Below are positions 1-10,242 of a stretch of 64,000 nt of DNA, in pieces. The notes under the pieces are model-generated. The model was not told the DNA's origin and did no database searches. It was given only the letters and a program-made list of their open reading frames with translations. Origin of the DNA: Cyanodermella asteris (taxonomy: Eukaryota > Ascomycota > Lecanoromycetes > Ostropales > Stictidaceae); the NCBI GenBank assembly GCA_900618795.1, contig UYJD01000002.1, positions 2,301,077 to 2,365,076 of the forward strand. Reading direction: 5' to 3'. The number at the start of each line of letters is the position of its first letter. Position 1 is the first letter of the stretch. The position numbers were made by a program, and so were the translations under genes.

Positions 1-896
1 ACACTCAGTCAGTACCTCTGCCAGTACCTTGGCGAACACCTTGGTATTTACATCAGCAGGTATCAGATCAGATACCTTCCTTCCGCAAGGACGCTCGTCA
101 CTAACGTCGCTTCAACAGTAGAAGCGCACGTACAACTATCAAAGCGCCTGCACAATCAAGGCCGCCCGTGAGCTCGTAGAGCGGAAATCACAGACCCCTA
201 CCGCCCGGCGTTCCAGCACGTGCAGCCTCAATAAGAACATTGAGATTCGTGAATCGATATCTATCTTGAATCCAGCTACAGAGTGTACACGTTTTCGAAA
301 TTGTCGCTCAACTGAAGTCGCCCATTTGCTGGTCTCGTACTTCGATTCCTTTCCCAAACCAATCCCTGCTCTCGTGCAGCCCACCGATCACAGTTCGGAG
401 TTCTAAAGACGTGCAGAGTAATGTAATCAAACCAGGGAAATAATGGCAAAGTGTTTTCGCATCGGAGGAAAAGATCTAGCAATCCTCCGCCTTCAGCGTC
501 ACAAGCTCGAATTGCGATTCGTCGACGGGCGGCACCCACAGCCAAGAAAATTGACGTCGAGCCATCCATGTCATCTTCTCGAACAGCAGCTGAGACCCAG
601 CATCCTCCATCAGCACCCGGCTGACGTCTTGATGCTCCTCGACGCCGTCCTCTCTTTCCCTCCTCGGCGTCATCTTCTTCTCTGTATATACCACTATTTC
701 TGCCCTCCCACCCATCCCAGGTGTCTGTACATACCCGCTACGACCGCATACACACCGTAAGACAGTCTTCACGTAACTTTGGAATCGTTTCACGCCTGCA
801 GCATTCGCCTCCACACCGCAGTTCGTTCGCCGCAGCCTTGTTATACAGCAGCAACAGTACCAACAGCAGTGGCCGACGAGCCATTCCATTCCAGCA
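1..896. other. no supported gene
   Basis: Only short overlapping open frames are present on both strands. None shows a recognisable domain, a convincing splice pair or a low-complexity pattern typical of coding sequence. It may be the 3' or 5' flank of a gene outside the window. Confidence 0.4.
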
Positions 897-1157
897 ATGC
901 AGCCTCACGTCCATCCCATCCTGTCCCTTTCCCTCCTTTTCTCGGCGTTCCTCATCTTGCTACCGTTCCTCCCATATGCGGTGATTGTGACGGCCAGTCA
1001 GGATGGAAATGGCAATGGCGTTGGCGCGACGCAGACCAGTTCGTCGCCGGGGTTCAAGATCACGCCCCAGCATTTGGTGCCCGGCGGCCCGGATCTCGGC
1101 AGCAGCTGGACTGCGGTTGTGCTGGGGGCGATTGGCGTTGCGTTGCTGTTGAGGTGA
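897..1157 (+). CDS. small hydrophobic protein, possibly secreted or membrane-anchored
   Basis: This is an 86-residue single-exon frame opening with ATG. Residues about 7-33 form a strong hydrophobic segment (LSLSLLFSAFLILLPFLPYA) ending in small residues, consistent with a signal peptide or signal anchor. The middle is Gly/Asn/Ser rich. The last ~17 residues are hydrophobic again (TAVVLGAIGVALLLR). An N-terminal signal, a polar spacer and a C-terminal hydrophobic tail with almost no polar end could be read as a GPI-anchor signal, but two membrane segments are equally possible. No family is recognised. A short ORF like this could also be spurious. The degenerate tandem repeat begins about 40 bp after its stop. 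Confidence 0.4.
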   Translation: MQPHVHPILSLSLLFSAFLILLPFLPYAVIVTASQDGNGNGVGATQTSSSPGFKITPQHLVPGGPDLGSSWTAVVLGAIGVALLLR

Positions 1158-1194
1158 AGAGGAGGAGGACCCGGTCTACATGATCATGTCAGTT

Positions 1195-1640
1195 GAGCGA
1201 GATGAATTAATACCGGTCGTTGGGCCCGAGTCGAGTTGTGATCCTAGTCGCCGGCGAGAATAGATCGACGCGCCGGTTTGCAATTGCCGGGCTGCAACAG
1301 TCGAGTGCGAGCGATGCGTCTTCATGCCGGCTGCCGGGATCGAGTCCATTTCAGGTCCCAGTCGCTGGAGGGAGTCGATCGCTGAGCCGGTCTGCAACTG
1401 TCGGGCTGCGATGATTGAGCGAGATGTATTTGCACCCTCTGCCGGTCGCTTTGAGACTCCACTGGCGGGAGAGAGCTGATTGATGAGCCGGGTCGCAACT
1501 GTCGGCTCATGAATGTCGGACTGCAAGAATTGAGCTCGAGCGATATTCGCATCCGCGCTGCTGATCGCGGTGCGCTTCCGGCTGTTGGCCCGACGTTTTC
1601 GGCTTGTGATCGCTGACGCAGCGGCGAAATGTCACTTCTT
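1195..1640. repeat. degenerate ~110 bp tandem repeat, about 3.5-4 units
   Basis: Units open with a GAGCGA(T/G) core near 1195, 1309, 1417 and 1538, giving a period of roughly 108-121 bp. Each unit carries a CCGGTCG or CCGGCTG block, an AGTCGCTGG-like block and a GCAACTGTCGG(G)CTGC block in the same order. The copies are clearly diverged, so this is an old minisatellite or a decayed local duplication. No transposon ends are visible. Confidence 0.6.
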
Positions 1641-1950
1641 TGGCTGAATCTTGGATAGCCAGCCACGCAATTGCAGGCTTCACGACGGCAACGATCACGC
1701 CCGGCGAAAGCTGCACTTGATTCCGCAAATTCATGGGTCAGCGACGCAAGGATTACAGTCCCCGCGAAAGATATCGGGATTGGAAATCTTCAAGTTTGAC
1801 ATCTGTTCTTTGTTATCGACCGCTCAGTTTGTCGAATCTTGTACAAAATTGTGTTTCAACACTCTTCGGCGACCATTGCTTGTCAGCCAGACAAGATTCT
1901 GGCTTCAGCCTACCCAATCATGCGCTTGGCATCGCGTCTTATTCATGTTT
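1641..1950. other. intergenic, nothing recognised
   Basis: This short stretch between the degenerate repeat and the 3' end of the minus-strand gene shows no domain-bearing frame. It probably holds the 3' UTR and terminator of the neighbouring minus-strand gene. Confidence 0.4.
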
Positions 1951-2850
1951 TCATAGTCTTTCGTGCATAGATTGATTGATTCCTCGGTCGTCAGCGTTCT
2001 GGCCCATCTCAATGTCATCCTGAAGACGTTTGTTAATACCTGCTTTCATCCAAAAACGCCGCCATTGGATATGTCTTGCGTCAAGGTCCTCCTCGACCTC
2101 CTGGTGCTGCTGCTGCTGGGGCGCGATTCGTCGCTGAAATTGCCTGGACTGCAAAGCCCGCTGCTGGATCTCGAGGGATGTCATGTGCCTGTCGAACTGC
2201 TCTACCTGGTCCTCCACATCAGGAATTTCGGCACTGGTGACACCGAAACTCAATTGGGTCTGATAAAGTTTAGTATCTCTTACACCAAAAGGGGATTGTT
2301 GTTTTTTACTTGCCCATTCGCCGCCCTGATCACGCACCCGATATGCTGTTTTAACTCTCACAGCTAGCACCCCATCGGTGCAGTGCTCAGTCAGGCGGTC
2401 GAACACCCGGGTGATGTTCTCATTGGTGACATGCTGAAGTGGTAGGTCACCCCAGGCGATGGCAACGTGTTCCACCTCCAGGTAATTCATGAAAATTTTC
2501 TGGACATTCGGAGCAGTCTTGGAATACTCAGGGCACAGACCCTCGAGGGACTCTATCATCGGCTCCTCCAATACATCACGCAGGTCCCCAACCGAATCTA
2601 GATCGTTAGGTAGGCTCAGCAGCATGGGAGCCGTGAGGAATCTGGTATTGGGATTATTGCATAAATCCGCATTATCATATGCTGGCTCATTATCTCGCCC
2701 TAGTATGATCACGACAACGTTTATGTCTTCGCCGTCCGTGGCGGGCGCCGTGGTGGGTTCTGGATGGTCGTTCTGCTGGTCGTGTGGGTGGTGCTGCTGC
2801 TCATGGTGTTGATGTTGGGATGCTTGAGGTGCCGAGCTGAGATCATCCAT
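1951..2850 (-). CDS. hypothetical protein with His/Gln-rich N-terminus
   Basis: This is a 299-residue single-exon frame starting with ATG at 2850. Residues ~8-40 are His/Gln/Pro rich and disordered. The body (~45-190) looks like folded sequence with alternating hydrophobic residues (INVVVIILGRD, FMNYLEVEHVAIAWGDLPL). The C-terminal third (~205-299) is Gln/Arg/Glu rich and probably helical. I recognise no family. The long open frame, ATG start and mixed folded/disordered composition support it as real. A spliced 5' exon is possible because open frames continue upstream on the same strand to about 3444, but I could not make a convincing junction. Confidence 0.55.
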   Translation of the reverse strand: MDDLSSAPQASQHQHHEQQHHPHDQQNDHPEPTTAPATDGEDINVVVIILGRDNEPAYDNADLCNNPNTRFLTAPMLLSLPNDLDSVGDLRDVLEEPMIESLEGLCPEYSKTAPNVQKIFMNYLEVEHVAIAWGDLPLQHVTNENITRVFDRLTEHCTDGVLAVRVKTAYRVRDQGGEWASKKQQSPFGVRDTKLYQTQLSFGVTSAEIPDVEDQVEQFDRHMTSLEIQQRALQSRQFQRRIAPQQQQHQEVEEDLDARHIQWRRFWMKAGINKRLQDDIEMGQNADDRGINQSMHERL

Positions 2851-3868
2851 ACCAAGGCTGATGTCAGTGTTGTTTCTGCTGCTTGCTCATTAGCCATTGT
2901 CCGTGCATGGTGCTCCACTCGTGGGGCGACTGTCTTCGAGGGAGCCAGGGGTAACTGCGATCGCTTACGAATCATCCATCGCGAGAGCTGAGGAGTGCTG
3001 GCGTAGGTCAAACAAGTTGGTTGGACGACGAAGCCCGTTGGCTAATCGTGTCGCAGGCTTCTTTTTGAGATTGCTATCCGAGGATGAGAACAGACGAGCT
3101 GCTGCGGAGACGAAATGAGGAATGATGGTGTGAGTCTTCAAACTGCTATCCTGCGAGGGCGAGTGAGGCTTAAGTACTGCATGCTGGAGAAATGTCAGCT
3201 GCTTTTTGAAGGGACTCCTCTGCTTGGAGCCCGACAAGGTAAAAGCTGCCACAAGCTGAAGGAGTGTTGCAAGATTGCTCAGGTACCTTTGCATTCGGAA
3301 GAAGATGGGTCGACTCAAGATGGGCGGCCGGACGGGGGAGTTGAACTCCATCACAGTCACATTCTGTTGTTGAGAACGCTCACCCGAGCCCAAAGTACAG
3401 AATCCAAGCCTGCAGCAAGCCGCATCGGGCCTCTTTCTAACCACGTCACCCTATTTCCCTTTGACAATTTCAATCAGCTTCGTCATATCCTGCAGACCTG
3501 ACTTCTTTCAAGCGGTCTTGACCCCTGAATCGATGCGAGCAAGCCTGACAGCTCTCACATTTGCTAAAAACTTGCCCTCTGATCAGGCTCGAGGCCAAGG
3601 AACGGCAGCTCTCGCGGGCTTCTGATTCAAAACTACCCCATGCTCGTCGGGCAACAACCCTGACTCGCAGTCATTTCGAAGTTATTGGGCTCCTCCAGCG
3701 AGGTGACGTCCGAGAACCATGTCCTAGTCAATCTATCCTAATCACAGGCAACAGATCAGCTCCTCTCACGCGCCAGGACGGCGAATCAGACCCTTTCTTC
3801 CTCGTCCCACAGCTCAATTCGGGCCCACAACACTCTGACCCTACCACAACCATCCTTTCCACGAGCTT
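2851..3868. other. intergenic region between divergent hypothetical genes
   Basis: This ~1 kb interval separates a minus-strand gene from a plus-strand gene and should contain both promoters. A 159-codon minus-strand frame (2965-3444) overlaps it. That frame has basic and Ser-rich stretches but no family signal, so I do not call it. Confidence 0.4.
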
Positions 3869-4499
3869 ATGAATCTCGAGCTCAACATGGGTGATTTCTT
3901 CCCTCTTTCCAGGGCCCCCAACCCCAGCTCCAGATTCTCGGTCGTTATTCGCAGGGACGCCCCTCTCAACGACAACAACCAGCCTGGCCTGAAGCGGTTC
4001 ACGAACAATGCGCTCGTCGTCAGCCTCGACACATATTACCTCAGCATGGCAGAGTTCCGCAATGATCTGACGCAAAGAATCTTTCTTGCCCTCCGTGCTA
4101 GCAAGGACGCGATTGTCGCAGACCTGGCGCCAGGCACCAACCGCTACAGCATTCTCAGCGTTACTATGAGCAATGTATGGGCAGTGTGGGAGTCAGACCA
4201 ACCTGGTACCATTATCACTGAGGATTCTCTTGATGGATGCATAGAGCTCTTGAGGAAGTCTGACGGCCAATCCCATCTGCGAGTCGTCTTCTCGGTCACC
4301 GCTACCCGTGGTGAGTAGTATTCCAGCTGATGGATTTCAAATACGCTTGCGACCTGAAGGGCTTTGACTAATTGTACATGCAGACCCAGTTGACTCCTAT
4401 CGGGAGAATGGACCACCGCCACCGTTGGGCTATTATGATGTTGGCAAGCAGAACATGTATGGTCTGTCCGGTGAGATACAGGACGGCAGAAAGTGGTGA
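3869..4499 (+). CDS. hypothetical protein, two exons
   Basis: Exon 1 is 3869-4310 and exon 2 is 4384-4499. They are joined across a 73-nt intron with a GTGAGT donor and a CAG acceptor preceded by a GACTAAT branch-like site. The phases match (1/1) and give 185 residues. The protein has a mixed alpha/beta-looking body (FSVVIRRDAP, ALVVSLDTYYLSMAEFRNDL, SLDGCIELLRKS, LRVVFSV) and a short Pro/Gly/Tyr C-terminal tail (PPPPLGYYDVG). ATG at 3887 is an alternative start. No domain is recognised. The clean intron and the continuing protein after it make it a credible gene. Confidence 0.65.
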
Positions 4500-5042
4500 A
4501 CCGTGGAGAACGTTCGCCTCTCTGAACAAGTTTGTTGGATTCAAGATGCGGGTTTGTGGGAAGGAATGGGATCTTTTTCTTTTGAGATGGGATTGCTGCT
4601 GTCGCAGAACGGCTTTGTGGTGTTTCTGCAACTACCCGACTTCAGTCGCTGACATGTTTTCAATACCAATGAGCTTGTGTAATGACTATGCTGTCCAGTT
4701 GAGGGCCCTGTGACGAAGCTTCTCTGAAAATAGCCACACTGAATCCGTGCCTGGACGGTGTTCTTAGCTGCGTCTTTGACTCAGTATTTTGGTGGACACT
4801 CACAGAAGTGTTGACGGAGACACTCAATCATCTACCTATCTACGTAAGTCCATCGACACTGTCTAAAGGACCTAGAAGGCTAGCGATACAAGTAGCCAAA
4901 GACATAGCTCTTCGATTACTCACATGCGTGGCTACAGAGCGACTTGCAGAGATAGCATACAAAGGATATAGGTATGGACGTGCACAACAACCTCTATCAG
5001 CCCGCCTAGCTCGTCACCTTCTGACGCTATCAGCATGAAAAG
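4500..5042. other. intergenic, nothing recognised
   Basis: Short plus-strand frames such as 4808-5038 lack domain signals and splice support. The left part is probably the 3' UTR of the preceding gene. Confidence 0.4.
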
Positions 5043-5531
5043 ATCCACACTCAGGTGGCCACTGCCTATTGCATGACAGTACCACAACGTCCATCTCCGA
5101 GCGACTGCGAGTCCTCACAATTTGTCCTCCAACCTTGGATCATTGATAGACATGCCCCAGATCGAAAGAGCACCAAACTAATCAAGATTCCGGATCAGCT
5201 TCACGTGCAACAGGAAAAGGTAAGCGTCCAGACTCACCTCCCTGTCAGAGACGGCCGGAAGATCAGCACGGAGATGGACGTGCCCGTGTCCTCGCGGCTT
5301 GTAGATGAGTACCTTGCAGGTCCGCTCCATGGTCCACGGCGAAGTTTGCACAATCCTGCCCTGCATCGTAGCTATGACCGTTCCTACCTGCGAAAAGTGG
5401 ACGAATTCGAAGGTAGTGTCAATATTCAAGTCAAACGTCACGGGCTCCGGCGGCGAGAGCTTTGACTTTGGCGGCGACTTGTTCGTAGAGGTGGCCTCGA
5501 AAGGCGGGATTGGTGGTGGTTGTGTCTTCAT
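5043..5531 (-). CDS. hypothetical protein, partly resolved gene model
   Basis: An ATG at 5531 opens a frame with a Pro/Lys/Ser-rich N-terminus and then a folded-looking segment (FDLNIDTTFEFVHFSQVGTV, CKVLIYKPRGHGHVHLRADL). A GTGAGT donor lies at 5237. Two in-phase continuations are possible: an intron to a downstream acceptor near 5127 that would end close to 5043, or read-through to the stop at 5178. I cannot choose between them, so the left boundary is uncertain. No family is recognised. The ATG is not the longest frame: the same frame stays open upstream to 5825 without family support. Confidence 0.35.
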
Positions 5532-5916
5532 AGTGAGCAACTTAGGAGAGCTATGCCGGCGGTGGGTAGATCTGCATGGTGGCTGAGGATTAGAAGGTTG
5601 GCTTGGGTGGTAGGAGTGCCTGGATAGGCTTCGTAGTATCTGCGGATGCTGTTTGGGAAGTGCGTTGTAGGGCTTGGGCTCGCCTGTTGAAAGCCTTCCC
5701 TGAATCGTGGTCTGTGGACAAGACTGGTAGGAGCAGCAATCTGTCCCTGACTTGAAAGCGGCCGATGAGATATGCTTGCCGTTGTACACGGCATCGTCAG
5801 GTTGACTGCAAAGCATTCGACTCAATTAGAGACCCCGCCACTCTACCATCGACACTGGGATTAACGCCAACACTGGATGCTTTACCCTCTACCCGCTGCA
5901 TGACTTGGTCCCCGTC

Positions 5917-6605
5917 TCAAGCACAGCCCATGATTCTCGCCGTCTGCACCGAATCAAGGCCCTCAAACAAGTTGGTGTCCTTCTCTTTCTGTACTTCCTT
6001 CCACTCATCCTGTAGCATACCCAGCTGGTACTCATCATGCCAGGAGCCCATAAACCGCAGAGAATCCCTCGAGATACCTTCTTGCTTGAAGCCCAATCTC
6101 TGATACAGACGGTATGCACCCCGATTCCATCCTCCTGTGGCAATCTCCATTCGGCGCAGCCCGATGATCACTAACCCATACCACATCACCCATTCGATAG
6201 CCTCCGCGCCGTAGCCCTTCCCGGTATGATCTTCCATCAACTGGATCCCAACAGAACCCCTGGAGTGATTCCAGAACAAATCATCCGACCAAGGCTTACT
6301 CACGAGCAGGATGTCACTGAGCCTGGGCTTTGCATTCACAGCCTCACGCTCCTTCTCCGATCCATATGGCTCGATCCCTGACTATGCGGCGGGTTGGATT
6401 TGGTGGAAGACAAATATGGAGAGCGACGCGAGCTTTGGCTACGAGGTGTTCGCGAATCTCTTTTTTTGCTGTTTCCGGACCCGCCGGGGGTCGGAAGCAT
6501 GGGACCGCTGTTGGCATGGGTTAGGCCTATCCGGAGGCGTTAGAGGAAGTCGTCGTGCTGGGTGGAATTCTCCATAGGGATGTATGTGAGCCGCTTGGAG
6601 CGGAA
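5917..6605 (-). pseudogene. decayed GNAT (RimJ/RimL-type) N-acetyltransferase
   Basis: The intact 3' part (5917-6339) encodes the acetyl-CoA binding core: VGIQLMEDHTGKGYGAEAIE contains the (Q/R)xxGxG/A-type loop, followed by NRGAYRLYQRLGFKQEG, the usual last strand-helix of the fold. Upstream, family-like pieces lie in other frames: FRSKRLTYIPMENS, then ANSGPMLPTP, then KKEIREHLVAKARVALHICL. Joining these needs an in-frame TAA after HDDFL near 6548 and two frame changes (one near a GGGT run between PMLPTP and KKEI, one near 6345 after IWIGEG). There is no ATG in frame ahead of the first piece and no plausible introns explain the breaks. I read it as a pseudogene; a base-calling problem is the alternative. 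Confidence 0.6.
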
Positions 6606-6656
6606 GATGTCGTAGACCCTGATTGATGCTCGGTGTGGTTATACACGGGAAGTGGC

Positions 6657-6682
6657 TTTTTTTTTTTTTTTTTTTTTTTTTT
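6657..6682 (+). repeat. poly(T) tract of 26 bases
   Basis: An uninterrupted run of 26 T lies about 50 bp upstream of the decayed acetyltransferase (poly-A on that gene's strand). It may be a promoter poly(dA:dT) element, a trace of a polyadenylated insertion, or a slippage-prone homopolymer whose exact length is unreliable. Confidence 0.9.
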
Positions 6683-6689
6683 CAGCGGA

Positions 6690-7923
6690 ACAGGCGACGC
6701 GTTGTACGGGATCAAGAACAATGCAGATAGGATAGAACAGAAGAGGATATTACATCAGGCTTGATTTGTACTGTAGCAGCAAGCACCAGCGTGAGGCATG
6801 GACCGGCCACGTCCTGGGGCGGTTTTAGAGGAGTTCAAGAAGGACGCCAGAACTGGCAGGTCAGGAAAGGAAGGTTCGCGAGATGAAGGCACATTGACCA
6901 AACTCAATGCTCAATCGATACGATACCTTCAGCTACAAGAAATGAACCAGGCAGTGTTGGCCGCTTACAAGTCAAGCGAAGGACTAAGCTGATTTCTGGG
7001 TCAAAATCAAGCCATGGCGCGCACGACAACAAGGGCTCAAGTCACGACAGCACGAGCACCCGGCATGAAACGATCGGAATGGGCATCTCTTCCATGGCAC
7101 ATCGCACATAGCTACGTCGAAAGCTGCGTCAACAACCTGGCTAGTACGTCGTGGCATACATACATTTGAATCCCTTCGCCCAGCGCCAGCATAAAGCAAG
7201 CGACATGAATGAAAAGAGTGTTTTGTTTTGGAAAGCCAGCAAAAATTACAGCCACGACGGCCCCGAAGGACAGCCGACAAGCCTCCCCGCCCCGATGTGC
7301 AATGGAGGGATCGATTCGTAGGAGCCCCCAATCTTGAGCGAGGGTCCTTGGCCAAGGTAAGTATGAAGAAGAAGAAAAGAAAGCGCGAGAGGAGAGCGCG
7401 AGAAGAGGATTATGTACCCGTTGGAGCTTGGGCCATGTCACGTGAAAGATGATTAGGTAATGGCAAGACAGCAAGACGCGCGCGCGCTTGCGGGCGGGCG
7501 GGCGACGGGGAGGTGGTCGGCGCGGGAAGCAGCTTCTTGCGCCTGGGTTAAGTACCGTTTGTGAATATTGTGCCTTGACGACATTATTGCCTGGTATAGC
7601 TCTGCGAGGCTTCAAGGATCTTCAACATGACTGCAGTCGGAGGACTAGCTTGCGCTATGCTCAGGACGTCCAGCGGCTGTTGCAGGTGAGCGCGTATGCG
7701 TTCCCGGCTGTCCTGCTACGAGCTACAATCTTCAAGATCGAGGTCAACGGTAGCTTCATCCCGGCATAAATTCATCCCCATGATCGTATGAATCTTCAAT
7801 TTCCATTTTGATAAACAGATGTTCATTCACGTCATTATCATCTCAGCCTCGGGTATCAAACCATCCAGGCTGTCTTGGTATAGTTTTCTGCTTTCGCACG
7901 GACTCCTTGCCCCTTAACTTCGC
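6690..7923. other. intergenic with GC microsatellite
   Basis: No supported gene. A (CG)n run at about 7477-7487 is followed by a GGGC/GGCG run at about 7491-7505. The 167-codon minus-strand frame 7112-7615 opens opposite this GC-rich stretch, shows no domain and is not called. Confidence 0.45.
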
Positions 7924-8732
7924 TCAGTGATGGTCACTTGTGAACGTCGAGGTCCTCGGTCCCGTCCCTGGAGGTCCCATTGTTGACATCGACGATACAG
8001 ACGATCTGTTTGACAGTGGTGAGACTGGCGATGCATCGACTCCCGTTACTGGTGTAGGCATGGCTGTGTCTATCGGCTGCAAGTGACGCGAGTCTCTTCT
8101 GTCAGTTTCCGCCATTCCCAGTGTTCCTGCTGCAACTCCGACGGCTGCTCCTGCTGCTACCGCTCCGTTTTCGGGATGTGACGGAAGAGGTGGAAGGGGT
8201 GGCGAGTGATCGAAGCCTTTGCTATAGCCGCCTGCAATGACATCTTCGTGCGAAGGATCGAGAGGCTAGCGGGAATAGGGATCATTACTTTCATTGGCTA
8301 CAAAAATGTCAGTTGAGTCGGAAGATCGCAAAACGGCAGCGCGTGGGTTCCAGCCGTCACGGTTACTGCCACGAGGCATCACTTACCCTTTCTTCGTCGT
8401 AGAGCAAAAAGTACTCCCGCAATGGCTGCGATGATGGTTGGGATGCCAAGACCAAGGCCGACGCCCAGTCCAATGGACTGAGCATGTGAGCTGTTATTTT
8501 CTGGGGCGACAGATATAGGTTGCTGTGCTGTATCCGTAGTCGGCGTGGTCTGCGAGGAGGTAGAAGCAGAGCCATCTGTGACTGCCGTAGATGATCCAAG
8601 TTGTTCTGCGGGAGTCGTAAATCCATTTTGTAGGGAGCTCACAGAGGACGGGATAGGATCGCCTGGTACAGCATGTAAATCGGCCTGAGAGCCTGTTGCC
8701 AACGCCAACAGGCAAAGATTCAACAACCTCAT
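7924..8732 (-). CDS. single-pass membrane protein with Ser/Thr-rich ectodomain
   Basis: ATG at 8732 opens a short signal peptide (LLNLCLLALATGSQA), then a Ser/Thr/Pro-rich extracellular stretch (~25-80), then a Gly-patterned transmembrane helix (GLGVGLGLGIPTIIAAIAGV) followed by a basic stop-transfer RRRK. This matches the general plan of fungal wall-stress sensors and related surface proteins, though no cysteine-rich WSC domain is present. Exon 1 ends at 8387. The intron donor is at 8386. A distal acceptor gives exon 2 at 8231-7924 and a 217-residue protein with a Pro/Ser-rich cytoplasmic tail. A proximal acceptor (exon from 8297) is in the same phase but meets a TAG at 8268-8266. The tail carries SPLSNRSSVSSM, a likely phosphorylation-rich region. 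Confidence 0.7.
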
Positions 8733-10242
8733 CTCGTGCTTCTCACTTGAGCTCTGCCGGCAGAGGAGAAGAACAAGGAGCAGCAGAACAGTAGATCCAG
8801 AGCACGTCAAAAGGTACAACGCCGACTGTACAGAGAAATCAAGAAAGTAAGACGGCCATTAAGACCAGTAGAAGGGAACAGATGACAAGCAAGAACAAAG
8901 TGTGAGGAACAGAAAGAGACAAAGCCCATCAGCTTCACCTGCGGCTACGAACCCACAGCCTTGCAACTCGACTGCTCACTCATCTATCCATCCACCTCAG
9001 ACTTCTGGCGCTGCTGTCCTGCATGCAGCATGCCGCCAACCCAAAAATCCCAATCCCGGCCTGTGAGGCGCAGGGGCGCAGCACCACCCGCCTCACGAAC
9101 CAACGCGCGTATGTACCAAACCCGTCTCTGATTCCCACCCCATCTGCAACCTCAAAGCCTCTAATCGCGACACCCTCTGAGCCATTCGCGCCAATAAGCG
9201 GCAGCCTCACCGAGATCCCGACCAGCGCCATTGAAGAAACCAGCGCGCAGCCGCGCCGCAGACCCGAGAACGGTCCTCGAGCGAAAAAAAAGCGTCACCA
9301 GAGGACATCGAAAATAGGTAGGTTGTAGTTTATTTGGCGACCTTCGCCCCACGCGAAAACCCGAATCAAACGATGATTCATGCACGGAATAGTCAGATTC
9401 GCTGTCCGGTGCACGTCGAAACACCCCTAGCAGGCTCTCGTCAAGGTCACATTTGTTGCAGTTCAGAAACTCTGCAGCCTGGTGAGCGTTGCAAGCGTCT
9501 CTACGACCGGAAGCTCTCATTGGTCGGTTCGATCTCGACGCACCTTGAGCGTTTCAGGTCTTGAGGCTCAGCCACACGGAGTCGCCTTGCTTGGGTGGAC
9601 CACCTGGCTACTGCTTACGTAGAGGAGACTCAGGGAGCTGGGAGTACTACTAGGTAGCGCCGTCCTGATTCCGGAAACCTTGACGCCCGATGGGAGAGCA
9701 TGAGTAGTCAGCTTGGCATGAAACGGCGAGCGCGTCGTTTGAGGAATGGACGGCTGTGTTACGGGGTGGTTGCATGAAGATTCGGTTTACAGGGATGCAT
9801 GCGATAGCGCTTGTCACACTCCCACAAGGCCACAGATAGATCTTTAGCGAGGAGGATAAGTGTTGGGCCGTGAGAACGTGCTCTGGCAGTTCGTGGACTC
9901 CTGGATATGTCAAACTATGCGGCAGCTATATGAGGCCTGACCAGGCTTCAGCAGTGGGCTGTGAAAGTCAATCCTCATAAATCGTCGATGCCGCACCCCA
10001 TCCACTACCTTCTCCGACCAAGAGCCGCCCAAACATGCATGCGTGAAGCTTTCCGTGTGTCACGGCGGAGCCAAAGATCTAAGCGTGGAATTTGCAAATG
10101 AGACAGCCAGTCATGACGTTGGCACGACTTGAGCCTGGGATCATTCTGCCATCTATGACAAAAGTGAAGACAGGACCCGAACTTTTCCTTTCAATTCGAG
10201 AAATGCATCAAAAAGTCGTAAAGAAAGAAGAATTGTTGTCGT
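8733..10242. other. intergenic, one weak plus-strand frame
   Basis: A 101-codon plus-strand frame (9023-9328) encodes a Pro/Ser/Thr-rich then very basic peptide (RAKKKRHQRTSK) and meets a GTAGGT donor-like site. Without a partner exon I do not call it a gene. Opposite frames at 8980-9231 and 9161-9520 are probable shadows. The right end holds the 3' UTR of the eRF3 gene. Confidence 0.4.

Noticed and set aside
7477-7505. CG and GGGC runs as a possible regulatory island
   Set aside because: Simple low-complexity DNA without a nearby supported start codon.
9023-9328. 101-codon plus-strand frame with a basic end
   Set aside because: No second exon, domain or conserved pattern. Kept only as a note in the intergenic entry.
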